DNA from: JAUUZQ01 sp964538375
Lineage (GTDB): Bacteria > Bacteroidota > Bacteroidia > Bacteroidales > GCA-2748055
Length of the DNA: 62,291 nt
NCBI GenBank assembly: GCA_964538375.1
Contig: CAZIFQ010000018.1
Location: 1-62,291 of the forward strand
Direction: 5' to 3'
Shown: in pieces, positions 36,922 through 45,540 of the stretch
How the letters are laid out: every line of letters begins with the position of its first letter
How positions within the stretch are numbered: the first letter of the stretch is position 1
The notes under the pieces: generated by a model
The model's input: only the letters and a program-made list of their open reading frames with translations
The model's database searches: none
What the model was told of the DNA's origin: nothing
Made by a program: the position numbers and the translations under genes

Positions 36922-38283
36922 ATGAAAATTCACTTCATTGCAGTAGGAGGAGCTGTCATGCACAACATGGCCATTGCTCTTCACCAAAAAGGATACGAGA
37001 TTTCAGGGTCGGATGATGAGATTTTTGAGCCATCGAGAAGCCGGCTGAGAAAGTATGGTATCTTGCCTGAAAGACAGGGTTGGGATCCAAAGAAAATCAC
37101 TTCAGACCTTGATGGAGTTATTCTCGGGATGCATGCCAGGAAAGATAATCCTGAGCTGTTGAAAGCCCAGGAGTTAGGAATTAAAATATGGTCCTTCCCT
37201 GAATATATCTACGAGCACAGCAAAGACAAGATTCGGGTAGTCATCGGGGGTAGTCATGGAAAAACAACCATCACTTCCATGGTGATGCATGTGCTGCGGT
37301 TTAACAACTACAATTTCGATTACATGGTTGGCTCTCAGTTGGAGGGATTCGAAACCATGGTGAAGCTTACTGAAGACGCCACGATTATAGTATTAGAAGG
37401 TGATGAATATCTTTCCTCTCCGCTGGATTCCAGGCCAAAATTTCACCTCTACAGACCACATATTGCGTTGTTAACGGGAATCGAGTGGGATCACATGAAT
37501 GTATTTCCGACTTTTGAAAATTACCTCAAGCAGTTTAAAGATTTTACCTATTGTATAGATCCGGGAGGTAAACTCTTCTGGTTTGATGGTGATCCAAATC
37601 TGAAGAACCTTACTGAAAACCTGGATATTGAGAATGAGTCCTATACTGCTCATCCCTATGTTCCGGAAGGCAATAGCACTTATCTTGACACAGGCGGAAA
37701 GCAGGTTAGGGTACCTTTTTTTGGCAAACACAATATGCAAAACATTTCAGGAGCACTACATATCTGTATGGAACTGGGACTACCCAATGAACAATTTTAC
37801 GAAGCCATCTCTACATTTAAGGGAGCAGCCCGACGACAGCAGTTGCTGGCAGAGGGAAATGGCAGACGGGTGTATCTGGACTTTGCGCATGCTCCTTCCA
37901 AAGTAAGAGCTACTGTAAAAGGATTTCGGGAAACCTTTCCAAAACATCATATCATTGCCTGTTTAGAACTGCATACATTTAGCAGTCTCAGTAAAAATTT
38001 CCTGCCTCAATACAAAGGAACCATGGACCCCGCCAATAAGGCGATCGTATTTTTCAATCCAGAAGTTGTAGCCCATAAAAAACTCCCTGTTATTGAAACT
38101 GATGATGTAATCAGGGGATTTAAGAACGAGCAACTTATAGCCATCAATGATTCCTATGAATTAAAAGAGCTGCTGCTAGCCTCCACAGAAGGGGAAAGTA
38201 TTGTATTGCTTATGACTTCAGGAAGTTTTTCAGGAATGGATATGAAAGCATTTGCCCAGGAGATAGTGAGCAGTGAGCAGTGA
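36922..38283 (+). CDS. mpl: Mur ligase family, UDP-MurNAc:tripeptide ligase (Mpl)-like
   Basis: A 453-residue ATP-dependent ligase. The N-terminal UDP-binding domain reads HFIAVGGAVMHNMAIALHQK and YEISGSDDEIFEPS. The ATP-binding motif is GGSHGKTTITSM near 110, the metal/substrate region LEGDEYLSSPLDSRPKF, and the C-terminal domain contains YLDFAHAPSKVRATVKG. These fit Mpl, which reattaches recycled peptides to UDP-MurNAc, better than MurC. The stop codon lies inside a GTGAGCA repeat, so the last residues are probably of repeat origin. Confidence 0.87.
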   Translation: MKIHFIAVGGAVMHNMAIALHQKGYEISGSDDEIFEPSRSRLRKYGILPERQGWDPKKITSDLDGVILGMHARKDNPELLKAQELGIKIWSFPEYIYEHSKDKIRVVIGGSHGKTTITSMVMHVLRFNNYNFDYMVGSQLEGFETMVKLTEDATIIVLEGDEYLSSPLDSRPKFHLYRPHIALLTGIEWDHMNVFPTFENYLKQFKDFTYCIDPGGKLFWFDGDPNLKNLTENLDIENESYTAHPYVPEGNSTYLDTGGKQVRVPFFGKHNMQNISGALHICMELGLPNEQFYEAISTFKGAARRQQLLAEGNGRRVYLDFAHAPSKVRATVKGFRETFPKHHIIACLELHTFSSLSKNFLPQYKGTMDPANKAIVFFNPEVVAHKKLPVIETDDVIRGFKNEQLIAINDSYELKELLLASTEGESIVLLMTSGSFSGMDMKAFAQEIVSSEQ

Positions 38284-38303
38284 GAGGTGGGCAGTGAGCA
38301 GTG
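38265..38303. repeat. short GTGAGCA tandem repeat over the mpl stop codon
   Basis: Units of GTGAGCA occur four times, interrupted by a GAGGTGG variant. The array covers the last codons and stop of mpl and about 20 bases beyond. It is a small minisatellite that could vary in length by slippage. Confidence 0.7.
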
Positions 38304-38361
38304 TCTTTCGAACGAACAATTCCATTCTCTTTTTATAAAAAATCAATTATTAACTTTTTTG

Positions 38362-38392
38362 TTTGAATAATTCAAAAAAGTATCTATTTTTG
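38362..38392 (+). promoter_or_regulatory. Bacteroidota promoter of tRNA-Glu
   Basis: TTTG (38362-38365), 19 bases, then TATTTTTG (38385-38392): a perfect match to TTTG-N19-TAnnTTTG. It lies about 28 bases before the mature tRNA 5' end. Confidence 0.8.
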
Positions 38393-38420
38393 CACTCCGA
38401 ATCTTCGAGATTCAAATGTT

Positions 38421-38495
38421 GGTCCGTTCGTCTAGGGGTTAGGACGCCAGGTTTTCATCCTGGTAACAGGGGTTCGATTCCCCTACGGACTACCA
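38421..38495 (+). tRNA. tRNA-Glu (anticodon TTC)
   Basis: The acceptor stem GGTCCGT pairs with ACGGACT, with discriminator A and encoded CCA (38493-38495). The D arm is GTCTAGGGGTTAGGAC, the anticodon stem CCAGG/CCTGG has loop TTTTCAT (anticodon TTC), and the T arm is AGGGG-TTCGATT-CCCCT. The 3' part serves as the attachment site of the island that follows, and the gene is intact after integration. Confidence 0.95.
38449..38493 (+). repeat. attachment repeat copy 1 (attL), inside tRNA-Glu
   Basis: These 45 bases, running from the anticodon stem to the second base of the acceptor tail, are repeated exactly at 60054-60098. The last 21 bases recur at 62271-62291. This is the usual signature of tyrosine-integrase insertion into a tRNA 3' end. 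Confidence 0.92.
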
Positions 38496-38566
38496 AACTT
38501 ATTGATAATCAATGAGTTAGCAATTCAGAAGAGTGAAGCTCGAAGAATTGCAAAGGTTTTAAAACG

Positions 38567-38594
38567 AAAAACCCGCTTTGTAGGCGGGTTTTTT
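38567..38594 (+). terminator. terminator downstream of tRNA-Glu, on the element
   Basis: AAAAACCCGC (38567-38576) pairs with GCGGGTTTTT (from 38584) around a seven-base loop, followed by a T-run. It lies on element DNA and would end the tRNA transcript after integration. Confidence 0.85.
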
Positions 38595-38638
38595 ATTTTC
38601 AAAGATAATTGAATTAGATATTGCCTTTTCTTCGCTAT

Positions 38639-39415
38639 TTATTTAACTATATCTTTCTTAATTTTACCATTTTTAACTGTAACACTCCTTAACATACCAA
38701 TTTTATATACTCCATCAGGAGCAGGCATACTATCAATATAGGCTCTATCCCCATGTGAGTTATGTCCTGCAATAAGCTGGTGAATCTCTAAGATGTTGCC
38801 TTCCTTTAGCTTAAAATTCCTTTTGATATAAATATTTGAAATTCTACCATTTTTTATATAATATGAATGCCCACTATTCTTTACCTTTACAAAACTATCT
38901 TCGATTTCATCTAATCCTTCTGTTATTCTCTGACCTTCACAAATACTCTCTATTTTTTTATTATTCCCATTAAGCATATGAATTTCAACCTCCCTCCCAT
39001 CTTCTAATTCTAATAAACCAATATTCAATTGCTCTTTCCGCAATTTAGAAAGGTACTTTACGGTATCAAGACCCGGTACAATATTCTCGTTGGCTAAAAT
39101 AAAAAACTTAGAGTCTGTGCCATCTAATTTCAAAATCAGAACACCACTATCAATAAAACCTTCATTACATAGTATTTTATCAGTATTCCTATCAATCAGT
39201 AAAGATCTCGCTTCAGGGAAATAATCCCATTTACCAATTTCCACCTTACCATTTTTTGAAAGTATTAATTCCTTATTCTTCTTGAAGATTAACTTCTGCA
39301 ATTCAAATTCTTCATCGATCATAGCCCAAGGTTTATCAATCAGTATTGACTTTTTATCAAGACTTAGGCTGAAGTTTTTCAGCTGATTGACAGTACTCTT
39401 CAAATAGTCTTTCAT
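38639..39415 (-). CDS. uncharacterised Bacteroidota protein, island cargo
   Basis: A 258-residue protein. I use the ATG at MKDYLKSTVNQLKNFSLSLD; an ATG seven codons earlier is also possible. It contains LIDKPWAMIDEEFELQKLIF, a GKWDYFPEARSLLIDR block and SGVLILKLDGTDSKFF. This looks like beta-rich proteins seen in many Bacteroidota genomes without known function. There is no signal peptide and no TM segment. It is the first gene inside the element, read toward the tRNA. Function unknown. Confidence 0.65.
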   Translation of the reverse strand: MKDYLKSTVNQLKNFSLSLDKKSILIDKPWAMIDEEFELQKLIFKKNKELILSKNGKVEIGKWDYFPEARSLLIDRNTDKILCNEGFIDSGVLILKLDGTDSKFFILANENIVPGLDTVKYLSKLRKEQLNIGLLELEDGREVEIHMLNGNNKKIESICEGQRITEGLDEIEDSFVKVKNSGHSYYIKNGRISNIYIKRNFKLKEGNILEIHQLIAGHNSHGDRAYIDSMPAPDGVYKIGMLRSVTVKNGKIKKDIVK

Positions 39416-39650
39416 CAGTATTGTTTTTTTCGGCAAAATATTTAGATCATAAGAGCTGGCATTCTTATAAAATTAAACATAATATCTTATACTGCAACAT
39501 ATGTGCGTACATGCATACCTGCACTTGTTGTGAAAGATTCGATAGATTAGCACATATATATTTACGTATCCTTTATTTATATGAACCATCCTTCTTTGCA
39601 TATCTCCCGAATTACCACTAATTTCAATCTTTCTATTCAACCCAACTAAT

Positions 39651-41375
39651 ATGACCATCAACTTTACCGAGAAGGCAAACTTCATATGGAGTATTGCAGA
39701 GCTGCTGAGAGGAGATTATAAACAGAGCGAGTATGGGAAGGTTGTACTGCCATTTACGGTCCTCAGACGCCTAGACTGTGTATTAGAACCCACTAAAGAT
39801 GTTGTTCTGAAGAAACTGGATGCTGTTCAGAAGCTAAAGCTGGAGAACATTGACCCAGTGTTGAATCAGGCATCCAAACATAAATTCCACAACCGTAGTA
39901 AGTATGATTTCAATAAGCTCATTGCAGACCCGGAAAACATTGCCGCTAACCTCAGACACTATGTGAATGGGTTCAGTGATAATGCCAGAGAGACCTTTGA
40001 GCATTTCGAATTTGAAGCTCAGATTGACAGACTGGATAAAGCAGACCTTCTGTATATGGTGGTAAAGAAATTCCAGGAGATTGACCTTCATCCAGATGCG
40101 GTGACCAATACAGAAATGGGATATCTGTTTGAGGAGCTTATCAGGAAGTTCTCTGAGATATCCAATGAGACTGCCGGAGAACATTTCACTCCCAGGGAGG
40201 TGATACGCCTAATGGTGAACATTCTTTTCCTTCATGACAAAGATATCCTTACAAAAGAGGGGATTGTAGAAACGATGTACGATTGCTGTGCCGGAACAGG
40301 TGGAATGTTATCTGTAGCGGAGGAGTACCTTCATGAACTTAATCCGAAAGCACGTCTAGAGGTCTTCGGTCAGGAACTGAACCCTGAATCATACTCGATA
40401 TGTAAATCTGATATGATGATCAAAGGACAGAACGCTGAGAACATTAAACTCGGCAACAGCTTTTCAGACGACCAACTCCCTGGACAGAAGTTCACGTACA
40501 TGCTCACCAATCCACCATTTGGTGTAGAATGGAAGAAGGTTGCAAAAGCTATAAAGCAAGAGCATGAGGAGCTTGGTTTCGGAGGAAGGTTTGGAGCAGG
40601 CTTGCCAAGGATCAGTGATGGTTCTCTTATTTTCCTACAGCACCTGATGTCAAAGATGCGCCCAAGCAATGGAGGAGCAAGGATAGGAATCGTATTTAAC
40701 GGCTCTCCCCTATTCTCAGGAAGCGCTGGAAGCGGTGAATCAGAGATCCGCAGGTGGGTAATTGAGAACGACATGCTTGAATCGATCATTGCCCTTCCTG
40801 ACCAATTATTCTATAACACCGGCATATCAACCTACCTCTGGTTTGTAACCAACAGGAAGAAACCTGAACGAAAAGGAAAGGTACAGATGATCAATGCTGT
40901 ATCATTCTTTGAGAAGATGTCGAAGTCGCTGGGAAACAAGCGGAATGTCATATCAGAAAAGCATATTGATGATATCACAAATATATATGGAGATTTCCAG
41001 GAAGGAGATTTCTGCAAACTTTATGACAATGAAGATTTTGGGTATTCCAGGATCACTGTTGAGCGACCTCTGAAAGATGAGAAGGGCAATATAGTTAAAG
41101 ACAAAAAGGGTATGCCAAAAGCTGACTCCACGCTTCGTGACTATGAAAACATACCTCTCAAGGAAGACATTCAGGCATATTTTGAACGAGAAGTATTGCC
41201 ACATGTCCCGGATGCATGGATAGATGAAAGCAAGACAAAGATTGGATATGAGGTCAACTTTACCAGATACTTTTATAAGTATAAGCCATTACGCTCACTT
41301 GAAGATATCAAAGTAGATATTCTGTCATTGGAGAATGAAAGTGAAAACATGATGCAGCAGATCCTTGACGATTAA
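39651..41375 (+). CDS. hsdM: type I restriction-modification system DNA methyltransferase subunit
   Basis: A 574-residue N6-adenine methyltransferase. The N-terminal HsdM helical domain is followed by HFTPREVIRLMV near 178, motif I MYDCCAGTGGMLSVAEE and motif IV LTNPPFGVEW near 286. The C-terminal helices end in a short coiled coil. With HsdS it methylates the recognition sequence, and with HsdR it restricts unmodified DNA. It is the first gene of a tight six-gene operon, and its stop lies five bases before the next ATG. Confidence 0.95.
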   Translation: MTINFTEKANFIWSIAELLRGDYKQSEYGKVVLPFTVLRRLDCVLEPTKDVVLKKLDAVQKLKLENIDPVLNQASKHKFHNRSKYDFNKLIADPENIAANLRHYVNGFSDNARETFEHFEFEAQIDRLDKADLLYMVVKKFQEIDLHPDAVTNTEMGYLFEELIRKFSEISNETAGEHFTPREVIRLMVNILFLHDKDILTKEGIVETMYDCCAGTGGMLSVAEEYLHELNPKARLEVFGQELNPESYSICKSDMMIKGQNAENIKLGNSFSDDQLPGQKFTYMLTNPPFGVEWKKVAKAIKQEHEELGFGGRFGAGLPRISDGSLIFLQHLMSKMRPSNGGARIGIVFNGSPLFSGSAGSGESEIRRWVIENDMLESIIALPDQLFYNTGISTYLWFVTNRKKPERKGKVQMINAVSFFEKMSKSLGNKRNVISEKHIDDITNIYGDFQEGDFCKLYDNEDFGYSRITVERPLKDEKGNIVKDKKGMPKADSTLRDYENIPLKEDIQAYFEREVLPHVPDAWIDESKTKIGYEVNFTRYFYKYKPLRSLEDIKVDILSLENESENMMQQILDD

Positions 41376-41380
41376 TATTG

Positions 41381-42490
41381 ATGGAAAATACACTACTCAT
41401 AAAAACTACTGAAGAACTGAAAGCCCTCTTTCAAGATGCATTGGCAATCAAATGGTTGGATATTGAAGAGAAACAACCCACGTTTATGGACATTTCAGGA
41501 TATCCCCATTTTGAAAATGTATGTTCCAATATCTACCAGTTCTTTCTAACAGAAAAACACCATGGTTTGGGTTCTCTCTTTCTTTCTGCCTTAGATGACT
41601 GTGTTGAAGGGGTCGACCTTAACATGGACGATTACATTGTGTCCAGAGAAGTATATACTGATGAAGGAGGAAGAATAGATATTGTCATCGAGCAGTTTGA
41701 TGATGATGAAAATATTTCGAAAGCAATACTCATTGAAAATAAAATATACCATACGCTGGAGAATAAACTACAAGACTATTGGGATACATATAGTAAGGTC
41801 GCTGATAAGGTCCTGATTGTTCTTACCTTAAAAGAGATGGAAGTCCAGGAGCCTTATATAAACGTTACACACCAACAATGGATCAAGGCTGTGAAAAACA
41901 GGTTGGGCGATGCAATATCTAGCTCAAGCCTAAAGTACCTGGCACTTCTCCAGGACTTTATCCAGCACATGGAAAATTACTATGAAAAATCTATCGAAAT
42001 GGATGCACTCAATTACCTATATGACAATGGAGAGAAGATCGAACAGATCAAACTCCTTGAGAAAGAAGGCATGAATTATATCGCCGATGAAATAGGGAAA
42101 AAGATTGTGGATACGAAGTGGGAATGGGGAAGGATTATCCTTTCTGGTATGCGGATACCCAGGTCGAATAAACCTATCATCGGATATGTATATTTCAATA
42201 AGATATTTATTGATCATGAATTTATTATTGAGATTTGGTTAGAAGGTGAGGAACAAGTCAAACGGAGACAAGAAATTGACATTACTAAAGAGATTAGGGC
42301 TTTAGCTGAAAAGAAGAATTTAAAAATGATGGAATCAAGGGATTCCAAGGGATGGTATAATATTGCGAGAAAAACATACTCGGTTGCAGACAAGAATGAA
42401 ATGGAGAACCTAGGGGATATGGTACTTGAGAAATTGAACAGGGATTGGGAAGAGTTTACAGTTTTGGTCTGTGATACGTATGTGAAATAA
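41381..42490 (+). CDS. PD-(D/E)XK nuclease-family protein inside the hsd operon
   Basis: A 369-residue protein. GGRIDIVIEQF near 98-107 and AILIENKIYHTLENKL near 117-130 give the D-xn-E-x-K nuclease core, and CSNIYQFFLTEKHHGLGSLF lies in front. This is the PDDEXK_4 pattern. The C-terminal half is an alpha/beta domain rich in WEW and charged residues that I do not recognise. A TTG directly before the ATG is not needed as start. Its stop overlaps the hsdS ATG by one base (TAATG), indicating coupled translation. It probably acts as an accessory defence nuclease or an effector controlled by R-M status. Confidence 0.8.
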   Translation: MENTLLIKTTEELKALFQDALAIKWLDIEEKQPTFMDISGYPHFENVCSNIYQFFLTEKHHGLGSLFLSALDDCVEGVDLNMDDYIVSREVYTDEGGRIDIVIEQFDDDENISKAILIENKIYHTLENKLQDYWDTYSKVADKVLIVLTLKEMEVQEPYINVTHQQWIKAVKNRLGDAISSSSLKYLALLQDFIQHMENYYEKSIEMDALNYLYDNGEKIEQIKLLEKEGMNYIADEIGKKIVDTKWEWGRIILSGMRIPRSNKPIIGYVYFNKIFIDHEFIIEIWLEGEEQVKRRQEIDITKEIRALAEKKNLKMMESRDSKGWYNIARKTYSVADKNEMENLGDMVLEKLNRDWEEFTVLVCDTYVK

Positions 42491-43800
42491 TGGAGAAGTA
42501 CACAACATATAAAGAGAGTGGAATAGAGTGGATTGGGGCGATTCCGAAGCATTGGAGTACTTCAAATATGAGGTGGGTAACCTCGATTTTTGCTGGCGGA
42601 ACACCCTCAAAAGATAAACCAGAATACTGGGAGGACGGGACAATACCCTGGCTTAATTCAGGTTCTGTAAATCAAGGTATCATTATCGTACCTTCCAAAT
42701 ATATTTCTGAAGAGGGATTTAATAATTCAAGCGCTAGGTGGATACCCAGGGGATCAGTAGTCATGGCTTTAGCAGGACAAGGAAAAACTAAAGGTACAGC
42801 TGCATATTTGGATATTGAATCAACTTGCAACCAATCTATGGCGGCAATTTGCCCATTTCAAGACAGCTATTCGAAATTCCTTTATTTCTACCTCAAATCA
42901 AAATACCAATCAATCAGAGGGCTTGCAGGCGATGGAAAAAGGGATGGATTGAATTTGGAAATGATTGCCCAGATACCCTGTCCGATTCCTTCATTGCATG
43001 AACAAACAGCCATAGCCTCCTTCCTAGATCGCAAAACAAAACTGATTGATGACCTGATCGCGAAGAAAGAACGTCTGATTGAGCTTAAAAAAGAGGAACG
43101 TGCCGCCATCATCAACCGGTCAGTCACAAAGGGACTAGATCCCAATGTGCCAATGAAGGATTCTGGAATTGAGTGGTTGGGAGAAGTGCCGGAGGGTTGG
43201 GAGGTGAAGAAGTTGAAGTATCTGATTGAGGGGACATTAAAATATGGTGCAAATGAATCTGGCATAGAGGAGAGTGAGGGTAATATTAGATATGTTCGGA
43301 TTACAGACTTTGATGAGGATGGTAATCTTCGACCTGAAAATTGTAAATTTCTGGATCCTGAGAAATCAAAAGAATATCTTTTAGAGGATGGTGATGTTTT
43401 ATTTGCAAGAAGTGGAGCTACTGTTGGTAAAACTTTTCAGTTTAAAAATGTTAATATCATCGCTTGCTTTGCGGGATATTTAATTTCTGCGAGACCCAAT
43501 ACAGAAGTTTTAGCAACAGATTATCTATATTATTATACTAAGACGGGATCATATCTTAATTGGAAAAATAGTGTGTTCATACAAGCAACTATTCAGAATA
43601 TTGGTGCGGATAAGTATAGTAATTTAGTACTTCCAGTCCCCCCTCGTGAAGAGCAGATAGTGATCACGCAATATATTATTGATAGATACAAATCTATAGA
43701 AGAGCAGTTAATACGATATCAAAAACAAATAGACCTCCTCAAAGAATATAAAACCACCCTGATCTCGGAAGCGGTGACTGGGAAAATAAGAATAGCATAA
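42490..43800 (+). CDS. hsdS: type I restriction-modification specificity subunit
   Basis: A 436-residue protein with two target-recognition domains. Each half starts with the same phrase (YKESGIEWIGAIPKHW at the start, MKDSGIEWLGEVPEGW in the middle). Conserved helical spacers are PIPSLHEQTAIASFLDRKTK and PVPPREEQIVITQYI, each followed by a K/R-rich coiled coil. The two halves differ strongly in between, as expected for a bipartite target. Start and stop overlap its neighbours by one base. It sets the DNA sequence recognised by HsdM and HsdR. Confidence 0.94.
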   Translation: MEKYTTYKESGIEWIGAIPKHWSTSNMRWVTSIFAGGTPSKDKPEYWEDGTIPWLNSGSVNQGIIIVPSKYISEEGFNNSSARWIPRGSVVMALAGQGKTKGTAAYLDIESTCNQSMAAICPFQDSYSKFLYFYLKSKYQSIRGLAGDGKRDGLNLEMIAQIPCPIPSLHEQTAIASFLDRKTKLIDDLIAKKERLIELKKEERAAIINRSVTKGLDPNVPMKDSGIEWLGEVPEGWEVKKLKYLIEGTLKYGANESGIEESEGNIRYVRITDFDEDGNLRPENCKFLDPEKSKEYLLEDGDVLFARSGATVGKTFQFKNVNIIACFAGYLISARPNTEVLATDYLYYYTKTGSYLNWKNSVFIQATIQNIGADKYSNLVLPVPPREEQIVITQYIIDRYKSIEEQLIRYQKQIDLLKEYKTTLISEAVTGKIRIA

Positions 43801-44753
43801 TGGCTCATGATCTACATGAAGTATATGTAAAAGAATGCACTGGAAAGTGTAATAAACAAACCAGAGCAAAAATTGCTCCAAATGATATCTGCACTCTCTT
43901 AGAATCAAACACTGATGGATTACCAGTAAGATGCGTAGGAAGCTGGTCAAAACAAAAGATACATTATCTACTCCAATACTTTGGGATCTTTAGTGCTGCG
44001 ATGCATAAGAAATGGGACAACAATATTAATTATGTTGAAATATGCTGTGGCACAGGGCGATGTATTGCGAGAGATTTAAAAATCGAATTCGATGGAACAG
44101 CCCTTGGAATATTAAACCATAAAAATTTTGAGCATATTTCAAATGCCATATTTGTTGATTTCGACAGCACAACTCTTTCTATTTTAAGCGAGAGATTAGC
44201 GAAACATGAGTTAACTAACTATCATCTCCTTGAAGGTGATTATAATAAAGCAGAGGCTCTAATAGAGAATTTAAGTAGAAGCATTGATATTCGTACTGGA
44301 TTAACACTATTCTTCATTGACCCAACAGATTGTAGCGTTCCATTTAACTTAATATCAAAAATAAAAGACTCGTTTCCCAATTCTGATTTCATTATTAATC
44401 TTGCAATTGGTACTGATTTTACACGAAATGTTGCTGGATCAATTAACAATCCGGAATCATATTTTAAGGTCCGAAATAAGTATATGAGGTTCTTAGGCGC
44501 GAAAGATTTTTTTCTTGATGAACGAGTATCTGAACTTGCAATACAAAAGAATACTAAATCCTTAAGGACTATTTTTAGAGAATATTATGTTCAATCCCTA
44601 TCAAATATAGGATTAGACTATACTGACTTTATAAGGGTAGTTCCATATTATGATATTGTATTTGCAAGTCAACATGAACTTGGATTGAAATTCTGGAAAG
44701 AAGCTTCAAAGTATGAACATGATGGACAGAAAAAACTTGATTTATTCAACTAA
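43800..44753 (+). CDS. tcmP: three-Cys-motif partner protein TcmP-like
   Basis: A 317-residue protein. It has the TcmP layout: an N-terminal KIAPNDICTLLE segment, VGSWSKQKIHYLLQYF, a methyltransferase-like motif I YVEICCGTGRCIARD near 78-92, and LFFIDPTDCSVPFN near 169, which resembles a motif IV loop. NSDFIINLAIGTDFTRNV follows. TcmP proteins are named for co-occurrence with a three-Cys radical-SAM-like protein, which is the next gene. No biochemical function is established to my knowledge. It overlaps both neighbours by one base and its DNA is visibly more A+T-rich than hsdM or hsdR. Confidence 0.82.
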   Translation: MAHDLHEVYVKECTGKCNKQTRAKIAPNDICTLLESNTDGLPVRCVGSWSKQKIHYLLQYFGIFSAAMHKKWDNNINYVEICCGTGRCIARDLKIEFDGTALGILNHKNFEHISNAIFVDFDSTTLSILSERLAKHELTNYHLLEGDYNKAEALIENLSRSIDIRTGLTLFFIDPTDCSVPFNLISKIKDSFPNSDFIINLAIGTDFTRNVAGSINNPESYFKVRNKYMRFLGAKDFFLDERVSELAIQKNTKSLRTIFREYYVQSLSNIGLDYTDFIRVVPYYDIVFASQHELGLKFWKEASKYEHDGQKKLDLFN

Positions 44754-45538
44754 TGGCAGCATTTGGAACATATGAATGGGCAGTAAAGAACTACAACATA
44801 GTTTCTGGGTGTAGTCATGATTGTAAATATTGCTATAGCAAAGAAATGGCTATTAGATTTAAAAGGAAAAAACCTGAAACATGGAAAAACGAAGAAAAAC
44901 TAAAAGGTGCAGAAAATCATACTTTCCCAAAGATTAATGGGCAAATTATGTTCCCCTCTAGTCATGACATAACACCTGATAACATTTCAGATTCCATGCG
45001 AATAATTGAGCAAATTCTCTCTGGGGGTAACAAATTACTGATAGTTTCGAAGCCTCATATGAGTTGTATTTCATTGATATGCAATAATTTAAAAAAATAC
45101 AAACAGAACATTCTGTTTAGATTCTCTATAGGTTCATCTAATAATAGCACTCTTGCTTTTTGGGAACCAAATGCTCCTCTTTTTGAAGAAAGACTAGAAA
45201 GTTTAAAATTTGCATACAATGCAGGTTTCAAAACAAGTATCTCCTGTGAACCAATGTTAGACGATAATATCGATGACGTAGTTGAGAAATTATCTCCTTA
45301 TGTCACAGACTCGATATGGATTGGTAAGATGAATTTTTTACTGCGGAGATTAAAAATGAATGGACACAATGATAAAAAATCTATTAATCAAGCAAATAAA
45401 TTAATTGATTGGCAATCAGATGACAACATACATGCTCTATATGAGCGATTATCTAATAACTCAAAAATAAAATGGAAGGAGAGTATTAAAAAGGTTGTTA
45501 ATATTTCTCTTTCAGATGAATCTGGTTTAGATATTTAA
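44753..45538 (+). CDS. radical SAM-like Gp37/Gp68-family protein (three-Cys-motif partner)
   Basis: A 261-residue protein. Cysteines 20, 24 and 27 form CX3CX2C (VSGCSHDCKYCYSKEMA), the [4Fe-4S]-SAM motif with the usual aromatic residue before the third Cys. TSISCEPMLDDNIDDVVEKL, followed by SIWIG, mirrors the SIEPLL...I..WV.VG strand of Gp37/Gp68 proteins. It starts inside the tcmP stop and ends two bases before hsdR, so it belongs to the R-M operon. Radical SAM chemistry on a nucleic acid or protein target is plausible; the substrate is unknown. Confidence 0.82.
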   Translation: MAAFGTYEWAVKNYNIVSGCSHDCKYCYSKEMAIRFKRKKPETWKNEEKLKGAENHTFPKINGQIMFPSSHDITPDNISDSMRIIEQILSGGNKLLIVSKPHMSCISLICNNLKKYKQNILFRFSIGSSNNSTLAFWEPNAPLFEERLESLKFAYNAGFKTSISCEPMLDDNIDDVVEKLSPYVTDSIWIGKMNFLLRRLKMNGHNDKKSINQANKLIDWQSDDNIHALYERLSNNSKIKWKESIKKVVNISLSDESGLDI

Positions 45539-45540
45539 TT

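Noticed and set aside
40370..40789. 139-codon minus-strand frame inside hsdM
   Set aside because: Antisense to the catalytic region of HsdM, no start context or domain.
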